Shown here piece after piece: positions 27,826-39,375 of a stretch of 64,000 nucleotides of DNA (position 1 is its first letter; each line of letters begins with the position of its first letter). The notes beneath the pieces were generated by a model. It was not told the DNA's origin and did no database searches. It was given only the letters and a program-made list of their open reading frames with translations. This stretch comes from an uncultured Coriobacteriaceae bacterium (lineage in GTDB: Bacteria > Actinomycetota > Coriobacteriia > Coriobacteriales > Atopobiaceae), in contig CADAUA010000003.1 in assembly GCA_902791035.1 (NCBI GenBank), positions 1 to 64,000 on the forward strand, read 5' to 3'. The translations under genes were made by a program, and so were the position numbers.

Positions 27826-28349
27826 TCCTGCCCACCCCCGTCCAGCATGCCCCCGGGAACCCTCACCGTGATGGGCCCCTCCTCCGGAACATCGCTTACG
27901 ACGGACTCCACGACAGGGAGGAGCACCTCGCCTAGAGGGCCCTCGACCACCCATACGTCGTTTGCCGGCCCCATCATGACCTCCGTTATGGTGCCAAGGC
28001 GACCCAGGGACTCGTCCTCGACCTCGCGCCCCTGCAGGGCCTCGGCGTCGTGCAGGGCCAAGTCGTCCGGGAGGTCGGCAGACCGGGCCAGCAGCATGCG
28101 CCCCACCAGGCCCTCCGCGGCATCCAGCCCGCTCACGCCATCAAACGCGACCAGCTGGCCCCAGCGCCCGTCCGACTCCACTGCCGTCACGCGAAGCGAC
28201 CTGGGGCCCTTGAGGTGCGGGGGCACCACGAAGACCACGAGCCCCTCGCGCACAAGAAGGGGAAGGCCGTGAACGGGAACCGTCACGACCTCCCCTTTTC
28301 TCCCGTGCGTCTTCTCCACACGGGCTATGGCTCTGTAGCGCTCGTGCAC
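27822..28349 (-). CDS. rimM: 16S rRNA processing protein RimM
   Basis: RimM helps assemble the 30S head around S19. The 175 residues have the N-terminal barrel (IARVEKTHGRKGEVVTVPVHGLPLLVREGL) and a C-terminal PRC-barrel (about 95-165) with LQGREVEDESLGRLGTITEVMMGPANDVWVVEG and LLPVVESVVSDVPEEGPITVRVPGGML. It lies four bases after khpA and is coupled by GTGA to trmD. Confidence 0.93.
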   Translation of the reverse strand: MHERYRAIARVEKTHGRKGEVVTVPVHGLPLLVREGLVVFVVPPHLKGPRSLRVTAVESDGRWGQLVAFDGVSGLDAAEGLVGRMLLARSADLPDDLALHDAEALQGREVEDESLGRLGTITEVMMGPANDVWVVEGPLGEVLLPVVESVVSDVPEEGPITVRVPGGMLDGGGQE

Positions 28350-28353
28350 CGGG

Positions 28354-28638
28354 CTAGCCCACGACCTCGACCTCTACGGACGTGCCCACCCGCTGCCCGA
28401 GGGCGCGAGCCAGGGTCCTGATGGCCTTGATCGTGCGACCCTTGCGGCCGATGACGCGACCGGCGTCGCTCTCCGAGCAGGTGACCTCTATGAGGGACCC
28501 CTCGGCACCGTCCGTCACGTCGAGCGAGACCGCATCCTCGTCGTCAACGAGCCCGCACACGATGTACTCGACGAGGTCAGCCACCTTGTCGGATGGCATC
28601 TCCTCGTCCTGGGGCGCGATGTCGTTGGTGGTCTCCAT
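28354..28638 (-). CDS. khpA: KH-domain RNA-binding protein (KhpA-like)
   Basis: KhpA is a small RNA-binding protein that works with KhpB in several Gram-positive bacteria. The 94 residues contain one KH domain with ESDAGRVIGRKGRTIKAIRTLARALGQRVG, the GxxG loop being GRKG. Start at ATG 28638 (METTNDIAPQ); a second Met at residue 14 (MPSDKVADLVEYIV) better matches the usual family length of about 80. It lies between rpsP and rimM, its standard place. Confidence 0.92.
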   Translation of the reverse strand: METTNDIAPQDEEMPSDKVADLVEYIVCGLVDDEDAVSLDVTDGAEGSLIEVTCSESDAGRVIGRKGRTIKAIRTLARALGQRVGTSVEVEVVG

Positions 28639-28651
28639 GACAGGCGCCGCT

Positions 28652-28969
28652 CTACTCCGCGCTGTTGGCAGCGGCGGCCTTGGCCTGGGCCTTCTTGGAA
28701 GGCTTGGTCTTCTTCTCGACCACGGGCTGGCCGTTGCGCACGACGTCGATGAGGTGGGCGACGGCGTTGGTGGGCTGGGCACCCTTGGCCAACCACTCGT
28801 CGACCTTCTCGAGGTCGATGTCGATGGTCTTGGGGTTGGTCAGCGGGTTGTAGCGGCCGATCTGCTCGATGTAGCGGCCGTCACGCGGCATGCGGCCGTC
28901 GGCGACGACGACGCGGTAGTACGGACGCTTCTTGGCACCGTGACGGGCCAGACGAATCTTGACTGCCAA
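28652..28969 (-). CDS. rpsP: 30S ribosomal protein S16
   Basis: S16 is a small-subunit protein. The 105 residues read (M)[45 protein letters not shown] and end in an Ala/Lys-rich tail. The start is TTG at 28969, six bases after GGAGGAG. An ATG five codons upstream (28984) overlaps this Shine-Dalgarno sequence and is unlikely to be used. It is the first gene of rpsP-khpA-rimM-trmD-lepB. Confidence 0.97.
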   Translation of the reverse strand: MAVKIRLARHGAKKRPYYRVVVADGRMPRDGRYIEQIGRYNPLTNPKTIDIDLEKVDEWLAKGAQPTNAVAHLIDVVRNGQPVVEKKTKPSKKAQAKAAAANSAE

Positions 28970-29053
28970 TGAAAACTCCTCCATACGTTGCGGTGCGCGT
29001 GGACTGTGGGATGGCTGCACCGCTAAGCCACAAAGCGAAACCATATAATACGA

Positions 29054-29083
29054 CTATGCAGGGGTGGTCGGGAATGCAGATTT
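29054..29083 (-). promoter_or_regulatory. Candidate promoter of rpsP
   Basis: The minus strand shows TATTATATGG about 80 bases before rpsP, giving a -10 of TATTAT, and a poor -35 (TTCCCG) 18 bases upstream. The 255-base divergent gap between rpsP and the response regulator must hold promoters for both directions; I could not place the plus-strand one. Confidence 0.35.
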
Positions 29084-29224
29084 TGTGAACGCTCATGGTC
29101 AACCTATGGCCGTCCACAAGGTACCACCAACGGATTCTGCCACAGTAACGGTAGGATTGTGGTGTCAGCTGTCCCTGCGTTGGCCCTGTGCTCGTGGGGA
29201 CACACTTCGGGGGAAGGTTACGCC

Positions 29225-29902
29225 ATGAATGTTCTCGTTGTGGAAGACGAGAGGAACCTAGCCGATGCGATCGTGCGCATCCTGTCGGACGGTGGCTTCA
29301 ACGCCGACGCGGTGTACGACGGCAACGCGGGTCTCTCCAGCGCAAGAAGCGGCCTCTATGACGTGATCGTCCTGGACGTTATGCTTCCCGGCATCGACGG
29401 CTTCGAGGTGGTGCACCAGCTCCGGCGCGATGGGGATTCCACGCCAGTGCTCATGCTCACCGCCCGAACCTCCACGACCGACAAGGTCGAGGGCCTGGAC
29501 TCCGGTGCCGACGACTACATGACCAAGCCCTTCGAGGCGCCCGAGCTCCTCGCCCGCGTGCGTGCCCTCTCCCGCCGCCACGGCGAGGTGGTCCTGGACG
29601 AGATGACCTTCGCGGACATTCGCCTGGACCTTACCACCCACGACCTCTCCTGCGACGACCGCACCGTCCACCTCTCGGGCAAGGAGTTCGACGTCATGAG
29701 CATGCTCATGAGCTCCAGCTCCCGTGTGGTCTCCAAGCAGGACCTGCTCACGCGCGTGTGGGGGGCAGATGCCGACGCCTCCGAGAACTCCGTGGAGGCC
29801 TACATCTCCTTCCTGCGCAAGAAGCTAGCCCACATAGAGTCCAAGGTCCAGATAACCACGCTCCGCATGCTGGGATACCGCCTGGAGTACTTCGGCGACT
29901 AG
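29225..29902 (+). CDS. Two-component response regulator, OmpR/PhoB type
   Basis: This is a DNA-binding transcription regulator activated by phosphorylation. The 225 residues have a receiver domain (1-115) with the acidic pocket VVEDE (D8), phosphoacceptor D51 in VLDVMLPG, and K101 in YMTKPF, and a winged-helix effector domain (about 125-222) with GKEFDVMSMLM, SKQDLLTRVWG and VEAYISFLRKKL. The start at 29225 has GGGGGAAGG nine bases before it. The sensor kinase follows 27 bases later. Confidence 0.95.
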   Translation: MNVLVVEDERNLADAIVRILSDGGFNADAVYDGNAGLSSARSGLYDVIVLDVMLPGIDGFEVVHQLRRDGDSTPVLMLTARTSTTDKVEGLDSGADDYMTKPFEAPELLARVRALSRRHGEVVLDEMTFADIRLDLTTHDLSCDDRTVHLSGKEFDVMSMLMSSSSRVVSKQDLLTRVWGADADASENSVEAYISFLRKKLAHIESKVQITTLRMLGYRLEYFGD

Positions 29903-29929
29903 CCTCGGGGCCACGCGAAGGGAAGGTTC

Positions 29930-31135
29930 GTGCTCACTCGGCTCCGCAGGCAGTTCGTAGCCGCAGCAATGCTCCTCGTAGGCGTCGTCCTTGCCTTGTC
30001 GCTTGGCTCCACCCTCTGGTCCATGTGGTCCAACCAGGAGTCGATGACCCGCGACCAGCTGGAGAGGACCCTCGAGCAGGGCTTGGACCACGGGCCTCGC
30101 TTTGGTGGGCTCACGACCATCCTCGTGGAGACCACGGAGGACGGGTTGGTGCTCGCGCGCTCCGACTCGTCCTCCAGCGTGATGGACGTGGACGTCCTCT
30201 CAGACGTGATCACGCGCATCCTCGAGGATTCGGCAAGCTCCGGCGTGATCGACGAGTATCATCTCACCTGGATGCGTGAGGCAGTCACGAACGGCTGGCG
30301 CATAGCCCTTGCCGACACGTCCCAGCGCGACGCCTCCTTCGCAAGCCAGCTCACGGCGGACCTGCTCATCTTCGTGGCTGCCATGGCGGCGGTCTTCGGC
30401 GTGTCGGAGCTCCTCTCCTCCATCGCCCTGCGGCCCGTGCGCGATGCCTGGGAGAGACAGCAACGCTTCGTCTCCGATGCCTCGCACGAGCTCAAGACAC
30501 CTCTCTCCGTGATCATCGCCAACACCCAGATCCTGGAGAAGGACCAGTCCCTCGCGGAGGACACCCGCCGTTGGGTTGATTCCACCGCCGACGAGGCCAC
30601 CCACATGAAGTCCCTCGTGGAGGACCTGCTTACCCTCGCGCGGACGGACGAGGCCGTCTCCGGCTCTGCCACGAGCGCCCTGGTGCGGACCGACCTGGAC
30701 CTCTCCTCTCTCGTGGACGGCTGCGCCCTCGAGTTCGACGCCCTTGCCTTCGAGCGAGGTTGCGGCCTGGAGTCAGAGGTCGAGCCTGGAATCACCTACT
30801 CTGGCGACAAGACCCAGCTCTCCCGGGCAATCCGTACCCTCATAGACAACGCGACCAAGTACGCCGAGAAGGGCACCACGGTCAAGGTGGCCCTCGCGCG
30901 CCATGGCCACCGGGCGGTACTCACGGTGAACAACCAAGGCAGCCCCATACCATCTGACGAGCTCGAGCACCTCTTCGACCGCTTCTACCGCTCGGACCGT
31001 GCACGGACCCGGGAGACCACTGGAGGCTTTGGCCTGGGCCTTGCCATCGCAAAGGGCATCTTCGACGCCCATGGCGCCAAGATCTCCGTCACGAGCACCG
31101 AAGGGTCCGGCACGACCTTCCGGGTGGAGTTCTGA
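29930..31135 (+). CDS. Sensor histidine kinase
   Basis: This membrane kinase is the partner of the regulator just upstream. The 401 residues have TM1 (about 9-30), an extracytoplasmic sensor of about 110 residues, TM2 (about 143-165), then directly a HisKA domain with the phosphoacceptor H186 in SDASHELKTPL, and a HATPase domain with TLIDNATKYAEKG (N box), LFDRFYRSDRART (F box) and GGFGLGLAIAKG (G2). There is no obvious HAMP domain. The start is GTG at 29930 behind AAGGGAAGG. The signal sensed is unknown. Confidence 0.94.
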   Translation: MLTRLRRQFVAAAMLLVGVVLALSLGSTLWSMWSNQESMTRDQLERTLEQGLDHGPRFGGLTTILVETTEDGLVLARSDSSSSVMDVDVLSDVITRILEDSASSGVIDEYHLTWMREAVTNGWRIALADTSQRDASFASQLTADLLIFVAAMAAVFGVSELLSSIALRPVRDAWERQQRFVSDASHELKTPLSVIIANTQILEKDQSLAEDTRRWVDSTADEATHMKSLVEDLLTLARTDEAVSGSATSALVRTDLDLSSLVDGCALEFDALAFERGCGLESEVEPGITYSGDKTQLSRAIRTLIDNATKYAEKGTTVKVALARHGHRAVLTVNNQGSPIPSDELEHLFDRFYRSDRARTRETTGGFGLGLAIAKGIFDAHGAKISVTSTEGSGTTFRVEF

Positions 31136-31137
31136 GC

Positions 31138-32385
31138 ATGGGAGGGGAAACTCCCCTGCCCTTCCCCCAGTGGGAGGGTCCAGCCATTGGCCTCTTGGAC
31201 CTGGACGCCTTCTTTGCCTCCGTGGAGCAGCTGGATCACCCCGAATGGCGGGGCAAACCGGTCATCGTGGGTGGCGACGAGGAGTCCCGAGGAGTCGTGT
31301 CCACGGCTTCCTACGAGGCCCGCGTCTACGGCGTCCACTCCGCCATGCCCGCAGGACAGGCCCGCAGGCTCTGCCCACAGGCCATCTGGACCCACGGCCA
31401 CTACCGACGCTACCGGGAGCTGAGCGACCGCGTGATGGCCCTCCTGGGCGCCGAGACCCCTCGCGTGGAGCAGGTCTCCATAGACGAGGCCTTCTTTGAC
31501 GTCACGCCTGGCCGCTGGTCCAGGGAGAGTCCCATCGCCATCTGCCGTCGGGTCCAGCGGGAGGTAGCCGCGCTCGGCGTGACCTGCTCGATCGGCCTTG
31601 GGACAAACAAGACCGTGGCCAAGATCGCGAGCGAGCGCGACAAGCCCCGCGGGCTCACCGTGGTCCTCCCCGGCACGGAGCGTGCCTTCCTCGCACCCCT
31701 CCCCGTGGCTACCATGAGCGGCATCGGCGGATCCACCCAGCGCCGCCTCGAGACCATGGGCATCCGAACCTTGGGTGAGCTCTCGCGCGCGGATGTGCAG
31801 GACATGCGACGCTCCTTCGGCGTCATGGGCCCCAGGATGGTGGAGCGTGCCGCCGGCCTGGAGCGCAGCGTGGTGGCGCCACAGGCCCAGGAGGACGACG
31901 CCAAGTCCGTCTCGAACGAGAGGACCTTCGCCGATGACCTCACCACCCGCGACCAGGTGGAGGCCGCCATCATGCATGTGGCCGCACTCACCGGCCGCAG
32001 GCTCCGGAAGAAGGGCCTCAAGGGCAGTACGGTGACCCTCAAGGTGCGCCTCTCCGACTTCTCGACCCACACGGCCCAATGTCGACTGGAGGAGCCCAGC
32101 GATGACGAGCAGCGCTTCGGGCGGGTCGCCCTCGCCCTCCTGCCCGAGCTTTGGAAGCCCGGTGACGCCGTGAGGCTCGTGGGCGTGGGCCTGAGTGGCT
32201 TCCACACGGAGGCGGGTATGCAGGCCAGGCTCTTCTCAGACGATGGCCAGCCCACGCACTCTGAGGGCGCCGGACGGCCAAGCGTCTCCATAGTCACAGA
32301 CGAGCTCCGCCAGCGCTTTGGCGACTCGGCCGTGAGCTTTGGTCGCGACCTTCGTTTCGACGAGAGCAAGAAGCGCCGCGACTAG
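31138..32385 (+). CDS. dinB: DNA polymerase IV (Y-family)
   Basis: DinB is an error-prone translesion polymerase. The 415 residues have the catalytic acidic residues in LLDLDAFFASVEQ (D21, D23) and SIDEAFFDVTPG (about 114-125), YEARxxGVxSxMPxxxA as YEARVYGVHSAMPAGQA, the GLGTNKTVAKIAS stretch, and the little-finger domain with SVSNERTFADDL. The ATG comes two bases after the kinase stop, and the Shine-Dalgarno GGAG is inside the kinase gene, so the three genes are probably one operon. Confidence 0.96.
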   Translation: MGGETPLPFPQWEGPAIGLLDLDAFFASVEQLDHPEWRGKPVIVGGDEESRGVVSTASYEARVYGVHSAMPAGQARRLCPQAIWTHGHYRRYRELSDRVMALLGAETPRVEQVSIDEAFFDVTPGRWSRESPIAICRRVQREVAALGVTCSIGLGTNKTVAKIASERDKPRGLTVVLPGTERAFLAPLPVATMSGIGGSTQRRLETMGIRTLGELSRADVQDMRRSFGVMGPRMVERAAGLERSVVAPQAQEDDAKSVSNERTFADDLTTRDQVEAAIMHVAALTGRRLRKKGLKGSTVTLKVRLSDFSTHTAQCRLEEPSDDEQRFGRVALALLPELWKPGDAVRLVGVGLSGFHTEAGMQARLFSDDGQPTHSEGAGRPSVSIVTDELRQRFGDSAVSFGRDLRFDESKKRRD

Positions 32386-32407
32386 ATTCTCAAGGAGCCA
32401 GGGCGAG

Positions 32408-32821
32408 CTACTCCGCGCCGCCTGCCATCTGGACAGCCACGTCCGGCTCCTCCATGGGTGCCTCGCCCTCGAGCCCCAGCTCGACCCTCGGCGCGTCCGA
32501 CCAAAGGCGCTCCAGACGATAGAAGTCGCGCGCCTCCTGTTGGAACACGTGCACCACCACGGCCCCGAAGTCGATCAGAACCCATCTGAGCCCATCACGT
32601 CCCTCGGTGCTTATGGGGCTCTCCCCGCAGTTCGTACGGACCTTGTCGCGCACCTCGTCCACGATGGCATCCACCAGACGGGCGTTGGCACCGGTGCAGA
32701 TCAGGAAGTAGTCGCACACGTCCGTCATGGGCGTGAGGTCCAAAAGGACGATGTCCTCCGCCTTCTTGGAGTCTGCCGCCAGCGCGGCCACCTTGGCCAG
32801 CTCGAGTGATGTAACCGTCAT
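32408..32821 (-). CDS. rsfS: Ribosomal silencing factor RsfS
   Basis: RsfS binds L14 and keeps ribosomal subunits apart when nutrients are short. The 137 residues match the Iojap family: DSKKAEDIVLLDLTPMTDVCDYFLICTGANARLVDAIVDEVRD and GRDGLRWVLIDFGAVVVHVFQQEARDFYRLERLWSDAPR. Its start overlaps the yqeK stop as ATGA, in the usual nadD-yqeK-rsfS order. It converges with dinB. Confidence 0.96.
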   Translation of the reverse strand: MTVTSLELAKVAALAADSKKAEDIVLLDLTPMTDVCDYFLICTGANARLVDAIVDEVRDKVRTNCGESPISTEGRDGLRWVLIDFGAVVVHVFQQEARDFYRLERLWSDAPRVELGLEGEAPMEEPDVAVQMAGGAE

Positions 32822-33492
32822 GCATGCTCCTTGTCTTTGGATACCATCTCGCCGCGCCGCAACGCGGCAAGCTCATTGTACGTCGCAAGCGCCCCCGGGT
32901 AGAGGTAACGGCCGCCCTGCAGGACGTACACCAGACCGCTCACGAAGGCGTCCCAGTACACATCCGCCAGGGGGCAGCCCTGCGCCACCAGCGCGCGAGA
33001 CCTCTCGATGCCCTCGGTGCAAGGCCTCAGCGGTTCCACGCCATCGGCCACGAAGAGCACCATGTCCAGGTCGCTCATGTGGGCCCCGCCCGTGGTGTGC
33101 ACGCTTATGGCCTGCCACACCTCCGCCGGCAGCTCCGGATAGCGTGCGGACAGCTCCCGGGCCGCCACGATGCCGTGCAAGAGAGGCCTCACGAGCGCCA
33201 GGTCGACCCCCAGGTCGACCCCGAGGTCACGTGCCTTGCCCATGAGCTCGTCGTCGCCAAGCGCCTTCTCCCAGTCGTGCAGGATCCCGGCCGCGCCCGC
33301 AAGGAAGGGGTCCACGCCATAGAGCACGGCAAGCCCCTCCGCAGTCCGGGCCACCGAGCGCGAGTGCGCCAGGCGCTTCGGCTTCTTGGCCAGCTGGACG
33401 GCCAGGTCCGCGTCCAGGCGCTCGAGTTCCTCCAGCTCTGCCGGGGCCAGCTTCGCCTCCGGCAGCCCCAGCCCCTTCGTGCCCTTGCTCAT
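32818..33492 (-). CDS. yqeK: HD-domain protein YqeK-like
   Basis: YqeK proteins hydrolyse diadenosine tetraphosphate symmetrically. The 224 residues show HSRSVARTAEGLAVLYGVDPFLAGAAGILHDWEKAL (first His and the HD pair, about 43-78), LLHGIVAAREL and a late ISVHTTGGAHMSDLDMVLFVADGVEP. An extra N-terminal helix of about 35 residues precedes the core. It lies between nadD and rsfS, with ATGA overlaps on both sides. Confidence 0.88.
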   Translation of the reverse strand: MSKGTKGLGLPEAKLAPAELEELERLDADLAVQLAKKPKRLAHSRSVARTAEGLAVLYGVDPFLAGAAGILHDWEKALGDDELMGKARDLGVDLGVDLALVRPLLHGIVAARELSARYPELPAEVWQAISVHTTGGAHMSDLDMVLFVADGVEPLRPCTEGIERSRALVAQGCPLADVYWDAFVSGLVYVLQGGRYLYPGALATYNELAALRRGEMVSKDKEHA

Positions 33493-34196
33493 CTCTCAAT
33501 GTCCCCCATCTGCCCGTAGTGCCCACGCGAAGCCCCATAGAGCTGATGCTTGTGCAGGTAGCCGGTCACCGGATCCGGCGTGAGGTACCGCAGGCTCTGC
33601 CCGTTGTGCACCCGCTCGCGCAGGTAGCTCGAAGAGATGGCCAGGGCAGGCACAGCAAGGTAGGTCACGTCGAAGTCGTAGGGCGAGGAGTCGATCACGT
33701 CCATGGCACGGTCCAGGTCGTAGCCCGGGCGCGTTGCCGCCACCAGATGCGCCAGACGTGCGATATCGCCCGCGTCGCGCCAGCGCACGATGTCCGTGAT
33801 GGCGTCCGCACCGGTGATAAAGTAGAACTCGACGTTTGCCGGATAGACCTCGCGCAGGAGTCGGAGCGTCTCCGCCGTGTATGTGATCCCGTTGCGGTCG
33901 ACCTCGAACCGCGAGGCCACGAAGTGGGGGTTGTCCGACGTGGCCAGGAGCGTCATCGCATAGCGGTCCTCGCCAGACGTGACGTGGCGGTCCTGCTTGA
34001 ATGCGGGACGTCCCGCGGGCATGAAGACCACCACGTCCAGCCGCAGGTCGTCGTAGGCCTGCTCGGCGGCCACCAGGTGACCGTTGTGGATGGGGTCGAA
34101 CGTCCCACCCATGATGCCCAGACGGTAGGTGCGATTGGGGTCTCCCCCAAGCTTCGGCAGGTCGTTCTGCCGCACGATCGCCTCGTTCTCCCCCAT
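33489..34196 (-). CDS. nadD: Nicotinate-nucleotide adenylyltransferase
   Basis: NadD makes deamido-NAD from nicotinate mononucleotide and ATP. It has the nucleotidyltransferase motif GIMGGTFDPIHNGHLVAAEQA (about 28-48) and the C-terminal ISSSYLRERVHNGQSLRYLTPDPVTGYL. I chose ATG 34196 (235 residues, GGGGGA upstream); a TTG at 34208 is possible. The first 25 residues before the motif are not conserved. It lies 12 bases after proB. Confidence 0.94.
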   Translation of the reverse strand: MGENEAIVRQNDLPKLGGDPNRTYRLGIMGGTFDPIHNGHLVAAEQAYDDLRLDVVVFMPAGRPAFKQDRHVTSGEDRYAMTLLATSDNPHFVASRFEVDRNGITYTAETLRLLREVYPANVEFYFITGADAITDIVRWRDAGDIARLAHLVAATRPGYDLDRAMDVIDSSPYDFDVTYLAVPALAISSSYLRERVHNGQSLRYLTPDPVTGYLHKHQLYGASRGHYGQMGDIER

Positions 34197-34208
34197 GGCC
34201 TCCCCCAA

Positions 34209-36732
<2,524 letters not shown>

Positions 36733-36754
36733 CTACATGGTACGGCATCAATGA

Positions 36755-36780
36755 CCCCCGGCACGATGTGGCACCGGGGG
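36755..36780 (-). terminator. Hairpin after the ECF transporter operon
   Basis: CCCCCGG (36755-36761) pairs with CCGGGGG (36774-36780), with an inner CAC/GTG. It lies 43 bases past the ecfT stop on the minus strand and just before obgE. There is no T-tract, so it may be a weak or factor-dependent terminator. Confidence 0.4.
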
Positions 36781-36822
36781 CTGCCCAAACCCACACAGGT
36801 ATTCGTAGTTGGTCCGCCAGCC

Positions 36823-37569
36823 CTAGAAGAGGACTCCCAGCACCACCAGGGCCACCCCCACGCCCATTATGGCCAGATCGAGCGCACGCATGGGGTAGCG
36901 CTTGTAGGACGACTCCCGCGTGCGCAGGTAGAAGCCCCTCTCTTCCGCGGCTAGGGCGGTGTCATCCGCCTTCGAGACCGAGCTGATGAGCAGGGGCACC
37001 ATGAGCGGCATCATGAGACGGAACCGATGGAAGATGTTCCCACTGTCGTACTCCACGCCGCGCGCGGTCTGCGCCTCAACTATCTGGTCCATCTCCTCCG
37101 AGAAGATGGGCACGAAGCGCAGGGCCGTCGTGATGGTGAACGCGTACTTGTAGGGCACGTGCAGCACCTCCACGAAGGCGTTGGCCAGGTCTGTGGGACG
37201 TGTCACCCAAAGCATCACCATGAGTGGCAGGGCGAAGGTCAGCAGCCTGATCCCCGCATGGGCAGCCACACTGGCCCCATGGTCGGTGACCCAGAGGAAC
37301 ACGATCTGCCCCTGGCGCGATATGGCCGTCTGAATCAGGAACATGACCGCGCTCACCGCCAGTAGGCCTGCCAGCAGCTTGAGCGTCCGCCGTCCCACGC
37401 CGCCCAGGAAGCTCATGCCCACCGTGAAGGCCAGGAGGCCCAAGAGCATGGGGTAGCCCTGGGCCAGGAAGGTGCTCACGCAGATGCAGATGGCCAGGAA
37501 GACCTTGGATACGGGGTTGGCCCTGTGCAGGGGCGACGTGCCCTCGCTGTACTCGACTGCGTTGCTCAT
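36823..37569 (-). CDS. ecfT: ECF transporter transmembrane component EcfT
   Basis: EcfT couples ATP hydrolysis to the toppling of the substrate-binding S component. The 248 residues have about five hydrophobic segments in the first half and the coupling helices with the conserved short motif twice: EAQTARGVEYD (about 165-175) and LAAEERGFYLRT (about 208-219). The start overlaps the ecfA stop as ATGA. It is the third gene of a complete S-A-T operon, so this looks like a dedicated (group I) ECF transporter. Confidence 0.92.
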   Translation of the reverse strand: MSNAVEYSEGTSPLHRANPVSKVFLAICICVSTFLAQGYPMLLGLLAFTVGMSFLGGVGRRTLKLLAGLLAVSAVMFLIQTAISRQGQIVFLWVTDHGASVAAHAGIRLLTFALPLMVMLWVTRPTDLANAFVEVLHVPYKYAFTITTALRFVPIFSEEMDQIVEAQTARGVEYDSGNIFHRFRLMMPLMVPLLISSVSKADDTALAAEERGFYLRTRESSYKRYPMRALDLAIMGVGVALVVLGVLF

Positions 37570-39326
37570 TGGCGTGCCAGCCCCCTCGTTACCTCAACGA
37601 TGTCGTGGACCTCGGTGATACCGCCAAAGGCCGGGCTCACCTCATCCGCCAGCCTCTTGGAAAGCTGCGCCACCTGCGGTGCAGACACATAGGCCCGTGC
37701 CAGGAGCTCCTCGTCTCCAAAGACGTCCGCCGGGGCCCCGTCCGCCAGAATCCGGCCGTTCGCCATCACGATAAGCCGCGAGGCGAAGTCGGACACGACC
37801 TCCATGTCGTGGCAGACCATCACGACGCCACAACCCTTGCGGCGCATCTCGTCGACAGCCGCCATGACCTCCATGCACTCCCTGTAGTCGAGGCCACTCG
37901 TGGGCTCGTCCAGCACCAGGACGTCCGGCTCCGTGACCACCACGGAGGCCAGGGCCACGATCTGCCGCTGGCCGCGCGAGAGCGAGAAGGGCGCCGCATC
38001 CTCGGGAAGGGCAAAGCGCGAGACCACGGAACGGGCACGCTCCGTCGCGACGTCATCGGCGACGCCCAGTAGCTGCAGGCTGAAGGCCACCTCCTCGAGC
38101 ACCGTGTTCTTGCAGAGCTGGCGGTCCGGGTCCTGGAAGAGGGTCGACACGTGACGCGCTATCTGGCTGGTACGCTGGCTGGTGGTCTTCTCGCCGCAAA
38201 CCTCTACCGTGCCCCTCGAGGGCCGCAGGAGACCATTGATGAGCTTGGTCGTGGTGGTCTTGCCGGCACCGTTCTGGCCGATAACCCCCACGAGCTCGCC
38301 ATGGCGCACCTGGAAGGTGAGGTCCTCCACCGAGGCCCCTCCCATCCCGTAGGAGAAGCCCACATGGTCGAAGTTCAGGACCGGACGTCCCACCGGCGGC
38401 TCCTCGCTCACGGTCCTGCGGGCCACCTCGAAGCCCGCTCCTCGGTCTCCCACGACACGGGCGACCGTCTCCACGGCCTCCTCCACATTGAGGCAGACCT
38501 CGTTCGTGGGCGTGAGGCCGTAGCGGGCCAGCTGGTTGGACACGCGCGTGACTCGCGGGGAATCGACGCCCAGCGCCCGCAGCTCCTCGCCATGAGCGAA
38601 GACCTCGCGTGGGGTCCCATGGAAGCGCAGGCTCCCCTCGGCAAGCACGGCCATATGGCGGCAGTACTCCGAGAGAAGGGCGACCTTCTGCTCTATGACC
38701 ACGACCGTGATGCCCTCCTCCTCGTTGAGGAGGCGCAGCGTCTCGAAGACCGAGCGCGAGGATGCCGGATCCAGGGCTGCGGTCGGCTCGTCGAGCACCA
38801 TTACGCGGGGACGGATGGCCAGGATGGCCGCGATGGCGACCTTCTGCTTCTGGCCACCGGAGAGCGTGGAGACCTCGCGATGGAGGAGATCCTGGATCCC
38901 CACCGTGCGCAGGGCCCACTCCAGACGGTCAGGAATCTCCGCATGAGGCACGCCGAAGTTCTCCAGACCATAGAGCATCTCGTCCTCGACGTTGGAGGAG
39001 ATCATCTGGGCATCGATGTCCTGCAGGACCGAACCCACCGCACGGCTCACGTCGGTGAGCTCCACCTCCACGGTGTCCATGCCGCAGACCATGGCCACTC
39101 CCTGGAAGGTCCCTCGATAGTGGTGGGGGATGGCACCCGAGAGCACGGCGGCCAGGGTGGTCTTGCCAGCGCCGGAGGGCCCTATGATGCCGAGGAAGTC
39201 TCCTTGAGGTACCTGCAGGTCAAAGTGGCTCAGGGCCGGCTTCTCCCCCTCCAGGTAGGTGAACGACACGTCCCTGAGGCTCAGCACCGGCTCGTCGCCC
39301 CCCGCGGACGTTGCCGCAGCTGGCAT
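37566..39326 (-). CDS. ecfA: ECF transporter ATPase with two fused ABC domains
   Basis: This protein powers the ECF importer; most ECF systems use two separate ATPases, EcfA and EcfA'. The 586 residues contain two ABC domains. The first has Walker A GPSGAGKTT (about 49-57), signature LSGGQKQK and Walker B VMVLDEPTAALDP; the second has GQNGAGKTT, the altered signature SLSRGQRQ and VLVLDEPTSGLDY. I chose ATG 39326, nine bases after GGGAGAAG; the frame is open 15 codons further. A strong hairpin (39376-39404) separates it from the S component. Confidence 0.93.
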   Translation of the reverse strand: MPAAATSAGGDEPVLSLRDVSFTYLEGEKPALSHFDLQVPQGDFLGIIGPSGAGKTTLAAVLSGAIPHHYRGTFQGVAMVCGMDTVEVELTDVSRAVGSVLQDIDAQMISSNVEDEMLYGLENFGVPHAEIPDRLEWALRTVGIQDLLHREVSTLSGGQKQKVAIAAILAIRPRVMVLDEPTAALDPASSRSVFETLRLLNEEEGITVVVIEQKVALLSEYCRHMAVLAEGSLRFHGTPREVFAHGEELRALGVDSPRVTRVSNQLARYGLTPTNEVCLNVEEAVETVARVVGDRGAGFEVARRTVSEEPPVGRPVLNFDHVGFSYGMGGASVEDLTFQVRHGELVGVIGQNGAGKTTTTKLINGLLRPSRGTVEVCGEKTTSQRTSQIARHVSTLFQDPDRQLCKNTVLEEVAFSLQLLGVADDVATERARSVVSRFALPEDAAPFSLSRGQRQIVALASVVVTEPDVLVLDEPTSGLDYRECMEVMAAVDEMRRKGCGVVMVCHDMEVVSDFASRLIVMANGRILADGAPADVFGDEELLARAYVSAPQVAQLSKRLADEVSPAFGGITEVHDIVEVTRGLARQ

Positions 39327-39375
39327 GTGGTCTTCTCCCTGCACCTGCTCCCCTAACCCGCCAGGTAGCACGAAT

